A stretch of DNA of 64,000 nucleotides, taken from positions 6,447,821 to 6,511,820 of the forward strand of contig CM067081.1 of the NCBI GenBank assembly GCA_034008185.1, written 5' to 3'. The DNA comes from Gorsachius magnificus (taxonomy: Eukaryota; Chordata; Aves; Pelecaniformes; Ardeidae). Within the stretch, counting starts at the first letter, position 1. Each line of letters begins with the position of its first letter. The position numbers were made by a program, and so were the translations under genes. The notes below the pieces were generated by a model. That model made no database searches. It was not told where the DNA came from and saw only the letters and a list, made by a program, of their open reading frames with translations. Shown piece by piece: positions 23,791-36,420 of this stretch.

Positions 23791-25977
23791 TAATGTAAAT
23801 CAATTTTTTACTATAGGGAAATCTTGACTCTGTACCACCTGTATCTCCCCCCAAAGTCCTGAGTAACCACTTCCACTTGAACAAAAGGGGAACAAAGGTT
23901 ATTAAAATCTGTATTACTATAATACACAATTGTGGCACTAAGCATTATTTCTTCCACTTTTGGTAAGCCAAAATCATTTATGCTCCAGCTGTGTTCCCTT
24001 TCAGAAAAATGTAACAGGATCCAGTTCCATCTGTTCCTGCTACTGTGGATGTAAAACCCATTTTAGTGATGAAAACATAGCCCAAAATAAAAAGCAAAAT
24101 ACAGAGTACAAAAAAAAAATTGTTTGGCCTTAAAGGAATTGTCTCTTTTTTGAAAACCTCATATTGAGCAAACAAAAGCAAAAGTATCTGTTGATGTAAT
24201 ATTTATCACTCAAATCAGTAATATTGCAATGATCAAAGAAAATATATTTACCAGTAGGGTGCTGGATATAAATATTGTTACAGTTTGAAAGCAGGAACAG
24301 TAAAATATTGAATCCTGAATACAATTTTAATACATTAGACTCTTTTAACAACAGCTCTGCCCTTTTATAATTCTAGTAGAAATGAAAATATTAACGTAAG
24401 GACCAAAAGAATAACTTCTGAAGAATATTCTTTTCTAAAATAGAAAAGATAAGGCTTTGCAATATTAGGCGTTCCTGAAATTTCAACAATTCCTGTGCTA
24501 TGACAAAACAACAAAAAAAAAAAATCTTGTCTTTGAACTTTTGCTTTCATTTTATGCAATCAAAGTGTATCAACATTTAGTAAAGAAAAAGGAACTCTTT
24601 CTGAAGGACACATTCATTTTCTGACTCACCATGGTAGATAAGCCTCAACCAACTCCTGATTTATTTTTTTCTCTGCTTCAAACAACTTTTCCAGAGAGGG
24701 TAAGTGAACATTCATTTACAGCAGCATTTACATTGTTGGATATGAGGCCTTGATGATAAAGAAAACTTGAGGAGTCAAGGGGAAACAGCAGGTTTGTCTC
24801 TATTTATCTTGAAGTATTTATCCCAAGATTTCTCTAAACCTACAGTTCTGTTGTTTTTTTTTTTTTTCTTTTTTCAGCTGAATTGTTTATAACCTTAAAG
24901 CTGGTACTCAGTGAGAGTAAGAGAGGCAGAAGCTGTGGTTGAGAATGTGAACTTGCTCTAAGTAATATTTATTGTTCTTTTTTCCTCACTAATAAATAGA
25001 TTTTGTAGGGAACCCTACTATTTTGACTACCTTCACCTCTACATGAACCCAGATAATAAACTGAGAATGTCTCCTCTGGATCTTTATTTTCAAGCTGACG
25101 CTGCTTGTCTTTCCAGCTTCATGTCATGCAGTCGTTGTGCCTTTATAATTTCAGAGATTTTAACTTCATAAACATATTAGGCTTGTCTTGTTTCAGCTTT
25201 CAAGTTGCCATTGTTCTATTTCTCTGAGTTTGATCATTCAATGGAACAAGTATTCCATTCATTTGATAGAGATGGATTAAATTTTTTTCACGGTACATTG
25301 ATGTCCTAGAATTAGGACATTTAAACCTTACAGAGCAAATGTGGGGGAAGATTTGACCCTCAGGGTCTAGGCCACAAATTGAAGATATTGAGGCAGCTGC
25401 AGTAGAAATAGACAGAAGTCCTAACTGTGAACAGATTGTACTTTCTGCAGTTCCAGCAGGACTTACAGATGCTTACCAGCTGCAAGGCTGAATGACCCAA
25501 TATTTCCTCTTCACATTTTGTAGTGAAGTTAGGTGCTAGTTCAGTGCTGCAAAGACCTCAACCTAGATCTCAGGATTTTTTGAATCAGAGAAGCAGAGAA
25601 CGGCCTGTAATCATGGCACATCAATTTTTTTTTTTTTTTTTTTTTCTAATTCCAGTAAGTCAATTCCAAGTAAGTGAATCCCATTACCAGCAAACTATGA
25701 TCTAGTTTTATTATTACTGCCACTTATGCCACTGAGTCAAGACAGCCAGTGCCAGGGATTTGGTCATACTTTGTCTCTTCTCATTCTTATTTCAGGTAAA
25801 CTGTAAGGATGAAGACACACTTGCTAAGCAAGGACCTAAGACATGTTTAGGATTTTTACAAAGACTTCTTGCTCCCTCTGGTTTCCTTGACACTGTTAAT
25901 TTCTCCAGTCACAAGTAAGCCTGTATTATCGAAGTTTCACTTTCCCATAGTTCATTGATTCCATCATTACTGATAAA
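23791..25977. other. Unique-looking AT-rich non-coding stretch
   Basis: No gene recognised. Contains T14 at 24854-24867 followed by CTTTTTTCAG (acceptor-like, but no coding frame follows) and T21 at 25625-25645. Confidence 0.55.
25625..25645. repeat. T21 homopolymer
   Basis: Twenty-one T bases without interruption; no retroelement body recognised next to it. Confidence 0.95.
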
Positions 25978-26091
25978 TTCATAGAATCATGGGATCATTT
26001 GGTTGGAAAAGACCTTTAAGATCACCAAGTCCAACCGTTACCCTAACCCTGCCATCCCACCACTAAACGCTGTCCCTAAGCACCTCATCTG
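25978..26091 (-). mobile_element. Older CR1, 3' part (left of the nested insertion)
   Basis: The 3' end of a reversed CR1: 'agaatcatgggatcatttgg', then 'ttggaaaagacctttaagat', then 'gctgtccctaagcacctcat'. Homology stops abruptly at ATCTG (26087-26091) and resumes in the same register at 26757, after the younger insertion. The two pieces rejoin with the spacing expected of one continuous CR1. The 'taaccctaaccct'-like bases here are ordinary CR1 3' sequence, not telomeric repeat. Confidence 0.9.
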
Positions 26092-26756
26092 GAAAAGCTG
26101 GACATGAGCCAGCAATGTGCACTGGCGGCCCAGAAGGCCAACCGTACCCTGGGCTGCATCAGGAGAAGCGTGGCCAGCAGGTCGAGGGAGGTGATTCTGC
26201 CCCTCTACTCTGCTCTGGTGAGACCTCACCTGGAGTATTGTGTCCAACTCTGGAGCCCTCAGCACAAGAAGGACATGGAACTGTTGGAGCGGGTCCAGAG
26301 GAGGGCTACTAAAATGATCCGAGGGCTGGAGCACCTCTCTTATGAGGACAGGCTGAGGGAGTTGGGCTTGTTCAGCCTGGAGAAGAGAAGGCTGCGGGGA
26401 GACCTGATTACGGCCTTTCAGTATCTAAAGGGGGCCTATAGGAAAGATGGGGAAAATCTTTTTAGTAGGGCCAGCTGTGACAGGACAAGGGGTAATGGTT
26501 TTAAACTAAACCAGGGTAGGTTTAGACTGGATATAAGGAAGAAATTCTTTACAATGAGGGTGGTAAAACACTGGAACAGGTTGCCCAGAGAGGTGGTGGA
26601 GGCCCCATCCCTGGGAACATTCAAGGCCAGGTTGGATGGGGCTCTGAGCAACCTGATCTAGTTAGTGGTGTCCCTGCTCACTGCAGGGGGGTTGGACTAG
26701 ATGACCTCTAGGGGTCCCTTCCAACCCAAAACATTCTATGATTCTATGATTCTATG
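26092..26756 (+). mobile_element. Younger CR1 inserted into the older CR1
   Basis: A 5'-truncated CR1 of 665 bp in plus orientation. It begins in the ORF2 coding region (frame Glu-Lys-Leu-Asp-Met-Ser), keeps that frame open to the stop at 26659-26661, then has a 95-bp 3' UTR with 'gggtcccttccaacccaaaa' and exactly three ATTCTATG octamers (26733-26756). ATTCTATG is followed directly by ATCTG, which also precedes the element at 26087-26091. This gives a five-base apparent target-site duplication, or microhomology. It is the best preserved CR1 in the window. Its sibling at 17.4 kb differs by about 4% by eye. Confidence 0.95.
26104..26661 (+). pseudogene. CR1 ORF2 C-terminal fragment, frame intact
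   Basis: 185 codons from an internal Met to the natural ORF2 stop, with no frameshift or premature stop. It covers the part downstream of the reverse transcriptase catalytic core, with motifs [49 protein letters not shown] and [15 protein letters not shown]. The catalytic Asp-Asp box and the N-terminal endonuclease are absent because the copy is truncated, so it cannot retrotranspose. The Met is internal to the family protein, not a true start. The open frame reflects recent insertion rather than a function. Confidence 0.9.
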
Positions 26757-26970
26757 ATCTGCCCGGCTTTTAAATCCCTCCAGGGATGGGGACTCGACCA
26801 CTTCCCTGGGCAGCTCATTCCAATGCTTGAAAACCCTTTCGGGGAAGAAATTTTTCCTAATGGCCAATCTAAACCTCCTCTGGTGGTTTAGAGGCCATTT
26901 CCACTTGTCCTACTGCTTATTACCAGGGAGAAGAGACCGACGCCCACCTCGCTACAACCTCCTTTCAGGT
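26757..26970 (-). mobile_element. Older CR1, ORF2-side part (right of the nested insertion)
   Basis: Continuation of the split reversed CR1: 'cttttaaatccctccaggga', 'cagctcattccaatgcttga', 'gaagaaatttttcctaatgg' and 'cgctacaacctcctttcagg'. It ends near 26970 at its own 5' truncation. Read on the minus strand it corresponds to the ORF2 C-terminal region also seen at 23.4-23.8 kb. Confidence 0.92.
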
Positions 26971-27400
26971 CATATGACTTCCAGTCAAAATGCCATCACA
27001 ATCAAAGGATTTGAAACAATTTCATTTCCCTTTAGAACAGAAATTCAATTAATTTATCCTAGTTTTACTTATTATGCTTAATATAACTTTCTCTTTTACG
27101 CTAATAATTGCATCTAGGTGGTGCCACTTCTCTTTGGATGAATCAGAGCCTTTTTTTTCAAGTTTTTGAACGCACTGCTGTTTCTTGTAGCTATTCCTAA
27201 TCCTTCTACTCTTTTCCTCTGTCTTCCAGATAATTCCAGAAATTATCGTTTGACCATGCATTGGTTGTACAAAGAAGAATCATTTCCTTACACAGTGAGA
27301 ATAAAATATTCTGATTTCAGTTGATTTCACACCCATTGATCTTTGGGCAGAAAATCTGTCATTGACTTCACCCACTGTAATTGCATGAAAATAATAATAA

Positions 27401-27426
27401 TAGCCATGGTACCATAGCCATGGTGT
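27401..27426. repeat. TAGCCATGGT direct repeat with a central palindrome
   Basis: TAGCCATGGT occurs twice, 14 bp apart, and the first copy is part of the palindrome ATGGTACCAT. It is a small local curiosity, probably slippage. Confidence 0.8.
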
Positions 27427-27677
27427 ATCTTTTTATCTGTCTTTACAATACTCCTGAGGAACAGCATTGCCTTCAGTTTATGGAGGCACCACTCCTGAAA
27501 AGCTAAATGTTCTCCCAGCACTAGACAGGAAGCCTGTGGTACAGCATGTACTTTATCCCTTAAATCCTAAGCCTGAATTAGAAACCTGAACATCCTTTCT
27601 ATCATAGCATACATGGCATGGCTAAGGAAAATGGTCTGTCATGAAATTTCCAAGCTTACAGCAAATAATGTTGTTAA

Positions 27678-27704
27678 ATATATGTGCGTGTGTATGTGTG
27701 TATA
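27678..27704. repeat. Imperfect TG/TA dinucleotide repeat
   Basis: Alternating pyrimidine-purine sequence built of TG, CG and TA steps; an interrupted (TG)n microsatellite. Confidence 0.85.
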
Positions 27705-28424
27705 ATTTCAATTTGTTCCTTAAGACCAAGCCTGTGAGACTCTTAACCTTACTGCAATTAAGGAATGGATAAATAGATGAGCCACAAGACGTGAAAGAGG
27801 GAGAAAAGCACTATTGGGTTACCCCAGAAGCGCTGTCTTACACCTTCATAGTGACAGAGAGAGAGAGCCAAGCCTATTTGCCCCTCTTTAGCATGTGATG
27901 ACATCACATCCCCTATAATTGCAGTGGATGGCAGGAACTTATGGAGAGTTCCTTGTAGCTGGCATCAAGTCCTCTACAGTATGTTGCCTTCTTATGGGAA
28001 TGCTTCCTTTCGTCCAAGCAAACAAAACCCTTGCACACAGTTTTAAGGGATCTTGGATGCTATTTGGTCTCTAAGAAGGGCACTTAAAACAAAGATACTT
28101 CTTTATCTGAATACTTCCTAACGTCACAGCACTTTCTGTCTGCCTCCCCAGGAATGGCAGGAAGGCTCACACTGTCTTCTCATCATAGCAATTGTGGCAT
28201 TTTTTTCCACAATGCACAGTAGATGCTGCCTTGCCCAGCATCTAGATGTTGTGATTGCTGTTTAATATGGCAGCCTACTGTGGACCTCTCCCACTGTTGC
28301 CTTGGCTAAAGTCTACAAAGGGTGTATTTTGCCAAAGTTAAAGAAAATGGCAATCTCAGCCTCACAGATAGGGCTTTGTTATCTCTAATCTCTACCACAG
28401 CAGTTAACCTAACTATCAGATTTC

Positions 28425-28455
28425 TTTTTTTTTTTCTCCTTAAGAAAAAAAAAAA
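28425..28455. repeat. T11 - spacer - A11 inverted repeat
   Basis: Eleven T bases (28425-28435), nine bases containing CTTAAG, then eleven A bases (28445-28455). It is a near-perfect self-complementary block that could extrude as a hairpin, and is probably two fortuitous homopolymers. Confidence 0.8.
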
Positions 28456-31400
28456 TTATTATCATGCTGTTAGACTGAACACAAAAGTTCAATGAAATAT
28501 TCAAAGGCAGAGTACACAATTTTCTCATCTAGCTTTTGCTGTTTTAAAAATAAAGTGTTGGTTTCAGGTATAACTTCTGTTTAATGTTATGTTAAACCTA
28601 ACACTACTTCTAAGTGTCAGCTTGACAAAACCATACAAACTTTTAAAATAAAATATGAGTGGAACTGAGCAGGATCATATTCAAAAAGCTTAACATATTT
28701 ATTTATAAATACACTTTTTTTTGCATGATTTTTCCATGGCTAGACAGTAGTCATTTCAACTCAAAAAGGAGCAGCACTTGTTATTCTACTACGCTGTTAT
28801 CTGCAGTTATTCTGTAATGTTCCAAGGCTAATGAAGAGTCCTGAGCATCCTTGAGCAGTTTGGTTTCCATGTTTCATGTTGTACTCCCAGCAGGTCTTCA
28901 GAAGACTATGGACATCACTGGATTGTCTACAGCTCCTGTTATTATCTCTCACATAGCTGGAACCACTGTTTTTGGGAGAAGCTGCAGCAAAACAAACAAA
29001 ATGTAGGCTTTGCATGGAGATACCGTGAAATGCAATGCCTGATATGCTACTGGTTCACATTGTCTTCTGGGGCACCAGAGAAGAACTATCTGCATTTATC
29101 CAGGATGCACAGTAATGGGTAGGTATCACACTAAGTGCAGATACACTGTTGTGTATCTGCCTTTTTTCAAAGGCCGTAGTCATGGGGTTTGCTTTTTAAC
29201 TACTTTTTTTTTTTCCTTTTATTTCTTCTTTATGCTACTATGAGTTTATTAAAAATTTGTTACTTATGTGTAAACCTCATTGTTATTTATTGTATGGATT
29301 TTCAGTGCTTTGAGATAACTACCACAACAGCATCCAGGCAAGCTCTGAAGCAATGTCTACTTACAGAGCTTCTTGCTTTTTCATATGGTTATTGATGGTT
29401 TCAATTTATTTCTTCTCCTATACTAAGTTCAACAAGTAAAATACCATTCCTAAAATGTTGTTAAATGAAAGAACTGGCAGTCTAAGAAGGCTGAGAATCT
29501 GAAAAATGTGAGTACAGTCAGTAGCATTTATCTAATGTCTTCAAAAGAGAAGCCCAAGGCAATGAAGAAAGAATCTACTTACTGGACTGTTCTTTGAAAG
29601 GGACCTCAGTACCCCCTTTCCCAGCCAGCAAGCTCTGCCAATGCATGGAAAAGACTTTTAAGAATTTATCATAATGCATATATACAAAGGGATAAGTGCT
29701 CATTTAATGACCTACAGTAGTGACAAATTGCTCCTGCCTAAGCTCCAACTCAGCTTTAGCAGTTGCCGCATTGGAGAATATCATCAAAGCTTCAGGCATT
29801 TCATGATACACACTTCACTGCTGAGGAAGCAGTGGCCTTTTGAAAACCATATTCCCCCTTGATCTCTGATATCCAAAAAAGGAACATTTTATAAATCCCT
29901 GAACAAGGATTAGAATAAGGCATGGAGTAAAAAAAAAAAAGTTTTCTATCTTTTTATCCTCCAAAAATACAAGGTAAGTTTGCATAGAACTTGTCACAAA
30001 TTTTAGTGAAGTGAAATTTTACAAATGACATGCTTGAATTTCTTTTTTTAAGAGAAAATTTTGTTTTAAAACTGAATTAATTCACTGTAAATAATGCAAA
30101 GAGCATAAAAAAAAGGACACAGGATTATTTGTGTTTTGATTAGTTAAACTGAAAAAATCATTTGGGGTCAACTAGAAATAAATTTGAATATTTTGATGTG
30201 TTTCACACCTCTATCTCATAAAAACAAAAGACTAATGAACTCATCAATTTTTGTGTTGTATAGCTTGTGCCCTCAGCTTCTTTTCTCTCCCTTTTTAAAT
30301 TTCATTCGATTTTACAACATTTCTTCCAGATTTGTCCCTTTTGCTTCTTTTTCTTCCTCCACACACACATTCTTTCTGCTTTTTCTATGCAAATAGAAAC
30401 TAAGCAAAACCTCAGACCAACTTTTTGAACTCTCTGTTTGATCTAGGCTATATATCAGGAAAAATCAGCCTCCACCCCGTCCCTCTTCAAGCACTTCATT
30501 GCTGCTGCAGTACAACTACATTATGTAAGTGAGGTTGGTAAAAACCAGTTAACACTGGAAAAGAAGTTTCTGAATAATAACACAGACATAATAACATTGT
30601 GCTGACGGATCCTGATTGACAGAAAGAGACAGGTCTTCCCATTAAGAGAAAACATGAAAGCTAGTGAGGATGACAGTGGTAATAATACTGTAAAGCTCAG
30701 CTTCTGGCCCTTTGCATTTTAGAGATGATAAAATTCTGTGACTTTTTTATATATATGTTTCAGAGTTGAAACACTTAATCTAATTAACTTCTTACCCTCA
30801 AAGGAACTCACTTATCATCTGTACTAAAGCTTTTTCCGTTCCACTTTCACCTGCTTTTTTGGAGTAACAGAAGATTCTGGGAAGAGGCAAGAGACAAGGA
30901 AACCACTTAATCCCTTGATAATATTCCACCATCAAAGTAGGACTTCCTGTGTGGTCTCAAAAGAAACCTAACAGGACAAATGTCAAGAAGCTCAAACCTA
31001 GACTAGTGCAAAATGCTTTAAGTAGTCATGTATATACACATATAGATAAATGAGCATCATGTCTCTGATCAGTTGTATGCTTACATTTGCATCTAAATTT
31101 TTGTCTTCATGTACCTGTGTCTACTGATGATAGGTGGAAATGGTTACTTGCTGGAACAATGCCATGTTTCCACTTCTTACATGAAACCTTTTGATTTTTT
31201 GTGTCAAAGCAACACTTCATTCTGAAACTGAGCTAATTTTAGACAACCAATTGACAAATTGGATGCCCTCTGCACTCTATTGACAAATTGTGTTCACACC
31301 TGCCCACATTTTATGCACAGTATTATTTTTGTCAAGGCATGGAGGCGTTGCGTTATATTAAATAGTGTCTTTAGGCTAGTTGTAGGCACACTGGGATCCA

Positions 31401-31561
31401 CTTCTCACTCCCACACCAGAACCAGCATGCCATTCCTTTTTGCCTCAGTTTCCCCTTTCCCTGTTCAGAGTATGCTCCTGGGAGCACAGGTTAACTCTCA
31501 ATATGTATTTGAATAACACCTGCCACCAAAATGGCTCACTTTCAGCTGGCCCACTGCTTCC

Positions 31562-31626
31562 TGGTATCCTCACAATATTCTGGTATCCTTGAATATTCTG
31601 AATCTCCTTGAATATTCTGAATATCC
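31562..31626. repeat. Degenerate ~19-bp tandem repeat (about 3.5 copies)
   Basis: Units begin at 31562, 31581 and 31599, each of the form TGGTATCCT(TG/CAC)AATATTC, with a partial fourth at 31618. The later units share CCTTGAATATTCTGAAT. It is an old slippage array. Confidence 0.85.
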
Positions 31627-34600
31627 AAAATACGGCTATTGACAACCAAGCTTCAAATAGTTATTCCATAAATCAAAATCATAACATAAGCAAAGGGCTT
31701 GCCATAAATATACTCATCTCTGCTTCCCTTCTTCTTCAACAAAAGATGAGGGGAGAAAAGATTGTCTTTGCAGTATGCTCAGAGTGCCAATAAATCTGGG
31801 TTATGCAGTTCCAGCTGGGGTCTGAATTACAAATCTGAAAATGCCCCTCCAACAGCTGCATCTTGTTAGTACTGATGGAGCACCAACATTTCCTTGATCT
31901 TAGCTGGCCCCTCATGCAACTGCAGCTGAGTACATCTCCTGCTGTGATGCTTTTAATTGCACTTGCAGAACACACTTAACCGAGGTACAGTCCTCCATTT
32001 TTATGCAGAGGATCTAAAGAATTAGTTTGAAACCAGGCTTGCAGAATGGGATCTGGTGCTCTGTGTTAGTGCTTAGTAATTTGCACCACCCAAGTTTTGC
32101 TCTCAAATTATTTCTGAGCACATTTTAAGCTTAGCCCCTCCCCTGGAAGATTTAATGGCACCCCTGAAGGTACGCAGGAAACAATCTGAAGGCCAAAATC
32201 AGGACCTCCTTTCTCCAGTGACACTGTAGGTCACCTAAGTGCATCATTTAGATGTTTGTGTGGCAGTGCAGACACTCCAACCCTGATATAGCAGGCAGAC
32301 TCTGGGCCTGATCCACCCAGTGTCTCATGAAAGGGCCTAATGAGGGAGCACATGCGGCAATACAGACTCATCACACTTTTCATTAGCAAATCTTTACACA
32401 TTTTTATTATACATAAGATTAATTCAGAAGAAAACAAAGCCAGGAGCAGAACAACAGTTTGGTTTCTGCATAAAGAAGTATCCAGATCACAAGACTAGGG
32501 TTTTTGGATAATTCCAGTATACCCTGACAAGACATAAGCAGCGACTGAGCACAGGACACCTTAAAGGCTTTTTAGATGTGCTAGAAGATTAAGTGCACTG
32601 CAGGACAGAGGATTTATGACACTTTGTTTAGGGCTGAGAGGACTGAACTCCAAGCAGACAATATATTCATTGGTAAAGAATAAGTGATATTGGAAATGTT
32701 TTCTAAGACATAAATACTTCACAGACTTTTCTCTTAAAACAAACAGGGTTCATGTTGATTTTAAAGTGTGGCTAGAGTCATCAGAGCTATAAAACCTTCA
32801 TAGCTGGTACCGACCTGGAGATAAAAACATGGTTCTTCAGACACTGAGAGGAGCTTGGACCTCTCACTGCATGACTGAATGAAGACCTCCCAGGTAGGGA
32901 GACAAAGGCTAGAGACAAGGCATGACCCTACAAAGAGCAGAGAGCTTGTAAAATACACGTGGCACAGCCATATGCGTCTGCATTAGGACTTCTGAGGTAC
33001 GTCACTTTGACACAATACAGAAGTGCTGTTAAAAAAATAATTTATTTTCCCTAAATATTATCAAATATTATCTCTCAGATCTCCAACTTAGAGTGGAAAG
33101 AAGTGCTGCCACTCATAGGGACCTTCCAAGCCTGATCTACTAGGCAATTTTCACTCTCTTTTTCAACTTGGCCAGTACTAACTTAAAGGAGGAGAAAACC
33201 CCCAAACCTTTAATTAGTCACCTCCTCCTTGTTGCAACAGGAGTCACCAAACCCAAAGAACACATTCTGTCTGCCTCCCTTGGCTCCCTCCCTTGTGGAT
33301 ATTTCAGTGCTGAATTGACGGTAAATAATTGATAGCTACTGGTATAACTGAAGCTACTGCATCTAATCAGGAACTTGAAGTTCCTCCAGGAACTGGATTC
33401 CTGGCAATGAATTTGTTATTCAGTGACAAATTTGGGATAATGGAAAAATGAGCATACAAAATGTTTTTGGAATTTACCTCATTCTGCTCTCCATTGTCAT
33501 CAAAATGTTACTTCATCTGTTCAGGTTCATAAACTTCTCGTTTTGAGGAGTTGAAGGACTGTAGTGCTAACTCCCAAATTTGAAGGATTCAGTGTATCAG
33601 AATCTTTCAGGGAGGTTCAACATCTTGACTATGAAACATAGTTCAGTATGTTTCACAAGATTAATATGAATTTAATTGAACCAGCAGAAGATATGGCAGA
33701 AGAATAATGCACAGAATGGCACGGCTGGTAATTCTTACTCTTCTGTGCCTGATCCAATTCTCACTCAAAAGGATTCCTTCCAATTAGTTTAACAGAAGAT
33801 GGATTGGACCCACAGGATTGATCCAAATTGCAATGAAGTGCCTAGGAAACCTCTGCTAATTTCTGTAAGCAGTAAATAAGCTCCTTATTTAGTATAAATA
33901 AAATTGATACTGAAATGAAGTGGTGGACAAGCTTTCTCTTGATCTTTGGAGAAAAATGAATTTTATTCTAGATTTCTCTTTCCAGATTGATCAGAATTAC
34001 ATGAAAACAAGCATTGTTATTCAGAGGTCAATCCATTTTGTATCAAAACCTAGCAAAGACTATATTTTTGTCAGAAAGAAAATCCATTTTTCAAGCTCAA
34101 AAGAGAAAGTGTTCCAATATTTACACAGATTGGTGAAAATATAAATGAAAAATTCTCAATGAAATTTCCTTTAAATATCGATTGGTTTAAAATTAATTAG
34201 AGAAACTAGTTCTTGCCTCTCTACTTTTTACCTGGGATAACCTAGAATCACGATCCTTAAAAAGCATAAAAAAGGATGATGCCAGCTGGAAGGATCAGTG
34301 GATGGAAAGCTGGACTCTGATCTCAGCTGCGTCTTTGGTTCATAAAACCTTTAGCAAGAATCAGTCTGTATCAGACTTAAATGTCTACAGATGTCTATGT
34401 GTGTCTTCATGGGTCTATTTGCCTAGATTCTTTTTATATGCAGAGGAAAAACAGAGGAATTTGTGGAACATTGGTCATTTGACCTATTGTTTACATTTAC
34501 CTTAGAAAGAACTGAGACATATCTCCGAAGTGCCTAATTTTCTCTAATTGTTGTCCGAAAAGCAGATTCGTGGCCCGATGTGCAATAAGTCAATTGTCGC

Positions 34601-36382
34601 GCAAAATGACTATAAAGAATTCCTAGACAAGCAGCTTAGGTTTAGGCATCCGTACCTGCATGTGTAAACCCTACTCAGGGTAGACTCCTCCACCTTTTTT
34701 TTGTTAGCTGTTCAAGACAAGAATATACTTAGCTGATGAGAAACTTTGTCTCGCTGAACTTTACAGAGGCAATATTAATATACTCCATGCTTTGAAATGG
34801 CTGCAGAGAGATTCAGTGGAAGTGTTATTTCTTTCTGCAAGGGACATACCACAGTTGTTCCAGTGTTGTCACTTGGGTACAGCTATTGCTAGATTTTAGG
34901 CTTTACTGTGATCAGAGAATTATGCTGCTTTTCCTCAGGATTCAGTCATATTGGGGCTGTCCATCTTTGCTCTATTGCCCTCCTGGGATTGTAGAGCTGA
35001 GCTCTGTCTCTAAATTGCCTACAAGTTATTGAGAAGCATGTAACCTCTCATGGTTAGTGTATTTGCCCTATTTGTCCCCCTTCCAGAGTGCTCACATCAG
35101 CTGAGCTCTTCTGCTGGTGGAAAGATACTGTGCCACTCAACTTCTTGGCTACCTCTGCCTCCATTGCCTGTATTGCACTTGCTTTTCCTTTCCCAAGACT
35201 TTATCAAAGTAGTTCCAGCAATCCCCTCAAAGCACAAGAGTGTTAATATATATGAAGAATGCGTCATTAAAGATTAGCTTTGTTACTGTACAAATCCACA
35301 TGTGGGAGCATGTACCTCCTGAAGCATTCCTATTTCTTAGCTCTGGATGGTTGCAGCATGCTAAGTACGCTATACTGTGTCATAAAAAAAAAGTATATAT
35401 CACCCCGGCACCATTAAGGTTTGCTTGCTTCCTTCCAGCAAAAGCAGCTAAATCCCTGGTCCCTCTGGCTTTTTACCCATACTCATCTTTACCTTAAATT
35501 TTACAGTAAAAGTCTTCTCCATTGGTCATTAAGGCTGAACCAGTGATAATGCCTACAAGTTAGAGATGGCAACAATGTAGACCGTGCAAGTGTCTGCTTG
35601 TGTTTTATATGTCATTAACTGTTATGGTGAGGAAGGAGTTATTCTTATATCTCCTTCCCTATCAAACCATTTTATAGGAACAGAATCTATTTCTTCAGCC
35701 TCTTTCACACCACATCAACTTAAGCCTTCCCTGACCATGTAGTATATCTTTTCCACCTCTAATTTCTGAGATTTATTTGCTGATGCCTATGGCAAAGGAG
35801 GAGCAAAGCAGTAAGAACAATATATGACTGTTAAATAGCTGGATTTCCATGCTAGTCATGTTTGAGCGTTTTATTGCTGGAGAGTAATAACTTTTTTATG
35901 AATGTTTGGAGAAAACATATGTCTCATCACCCTGTTCCTCATGGGGTGGAACTGTAAACAAAATATTTTATATGAGTACTTGCTATAAAATTTAAAATAA
36001 ATCAAGTTCCTCTCGTACCCTGGTTAAACATAGCCTTGTCACAAGTTGGTTTCAGTGCTCCAGGATGAAGATCCCAGATCAATGGCCAGTTGCATAGACT
36101 TCACACCTAGTCTTAGCCCGTATTACTGTAAAAAGTGTGTGGCCTTAAGGCTGCTGAGAGTTGTCTGGGGAGGTAGGGTTTATTAATGTAGGCACAGAAA
36201 TGTACCAACATATAGGCCTTGCACTGTGGATGGCTTAAAGCATGGGCAAAGGAGCTCTTATCTGTTTGCACTTGCCTGAGTAGCCATCTGTGATCGGAAT
36301 TAATTTTCTGGCTGGGCCATCATGGGGTGAAACAAAGCAAATTCCATCTCAAGACAATTGCAAGATCCCAGTGTAGCCAAAA
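31627..36382. other. Unique-looking non-coding stretch
   Basis: No gene or young transposon recognised. A small CpG-dense patch (34525-34602) stands out in otherwise CpG-poor DNA. Open frames such as 33920-34144 and 35050-35497 are short and unremarkable. Confidence 0.5.
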
Positions 36383-36420
36383 GATCCTGATCCAAAGCTC
36401 TCTGAAGTCCAAATTCAGCC
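36383..36420. repeat. Old dispersed repeat remnant ('gatccaaagc' type)
   Basis: 'gatcctgatccaaagctctc' followed by 'tgaagtccaaattcagcc' resembles the pattern 'gatccaaagcccattgaagtcaatgg' seen widely in sauropsid genomes. Short and diverged; tentative. Confidence 0.3.

Larger units (their letters stand above)
26971..31561. other. Non-coding stretch with small simple repeats
   Basis: No gene recognised. Holds (AAT)n at 27388-27401, a small direct-plus-inverted repeat at 27401-27426, a degenerate TG/TA repeat at 27678-27704, a T11/A11 inverted repeat at 28425-28455 and T11 at 29204-29214. Open frames are short. Confidence 0.5.

Noticed and set aside
24854..24880. Strong polypyrimidine tract plus CAG, looking like a splice acceptor
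   Set aside because: The following sequence has stops in all frames shortly after and no donor context. The tract is simply a T14 run.
26035..26050. Telomere-like 'taccctaaccct' bases
   Set aside because: These bases are part of the normal CR1 3' sequence in reverse orientation; there is no tandem TTAGGG array.
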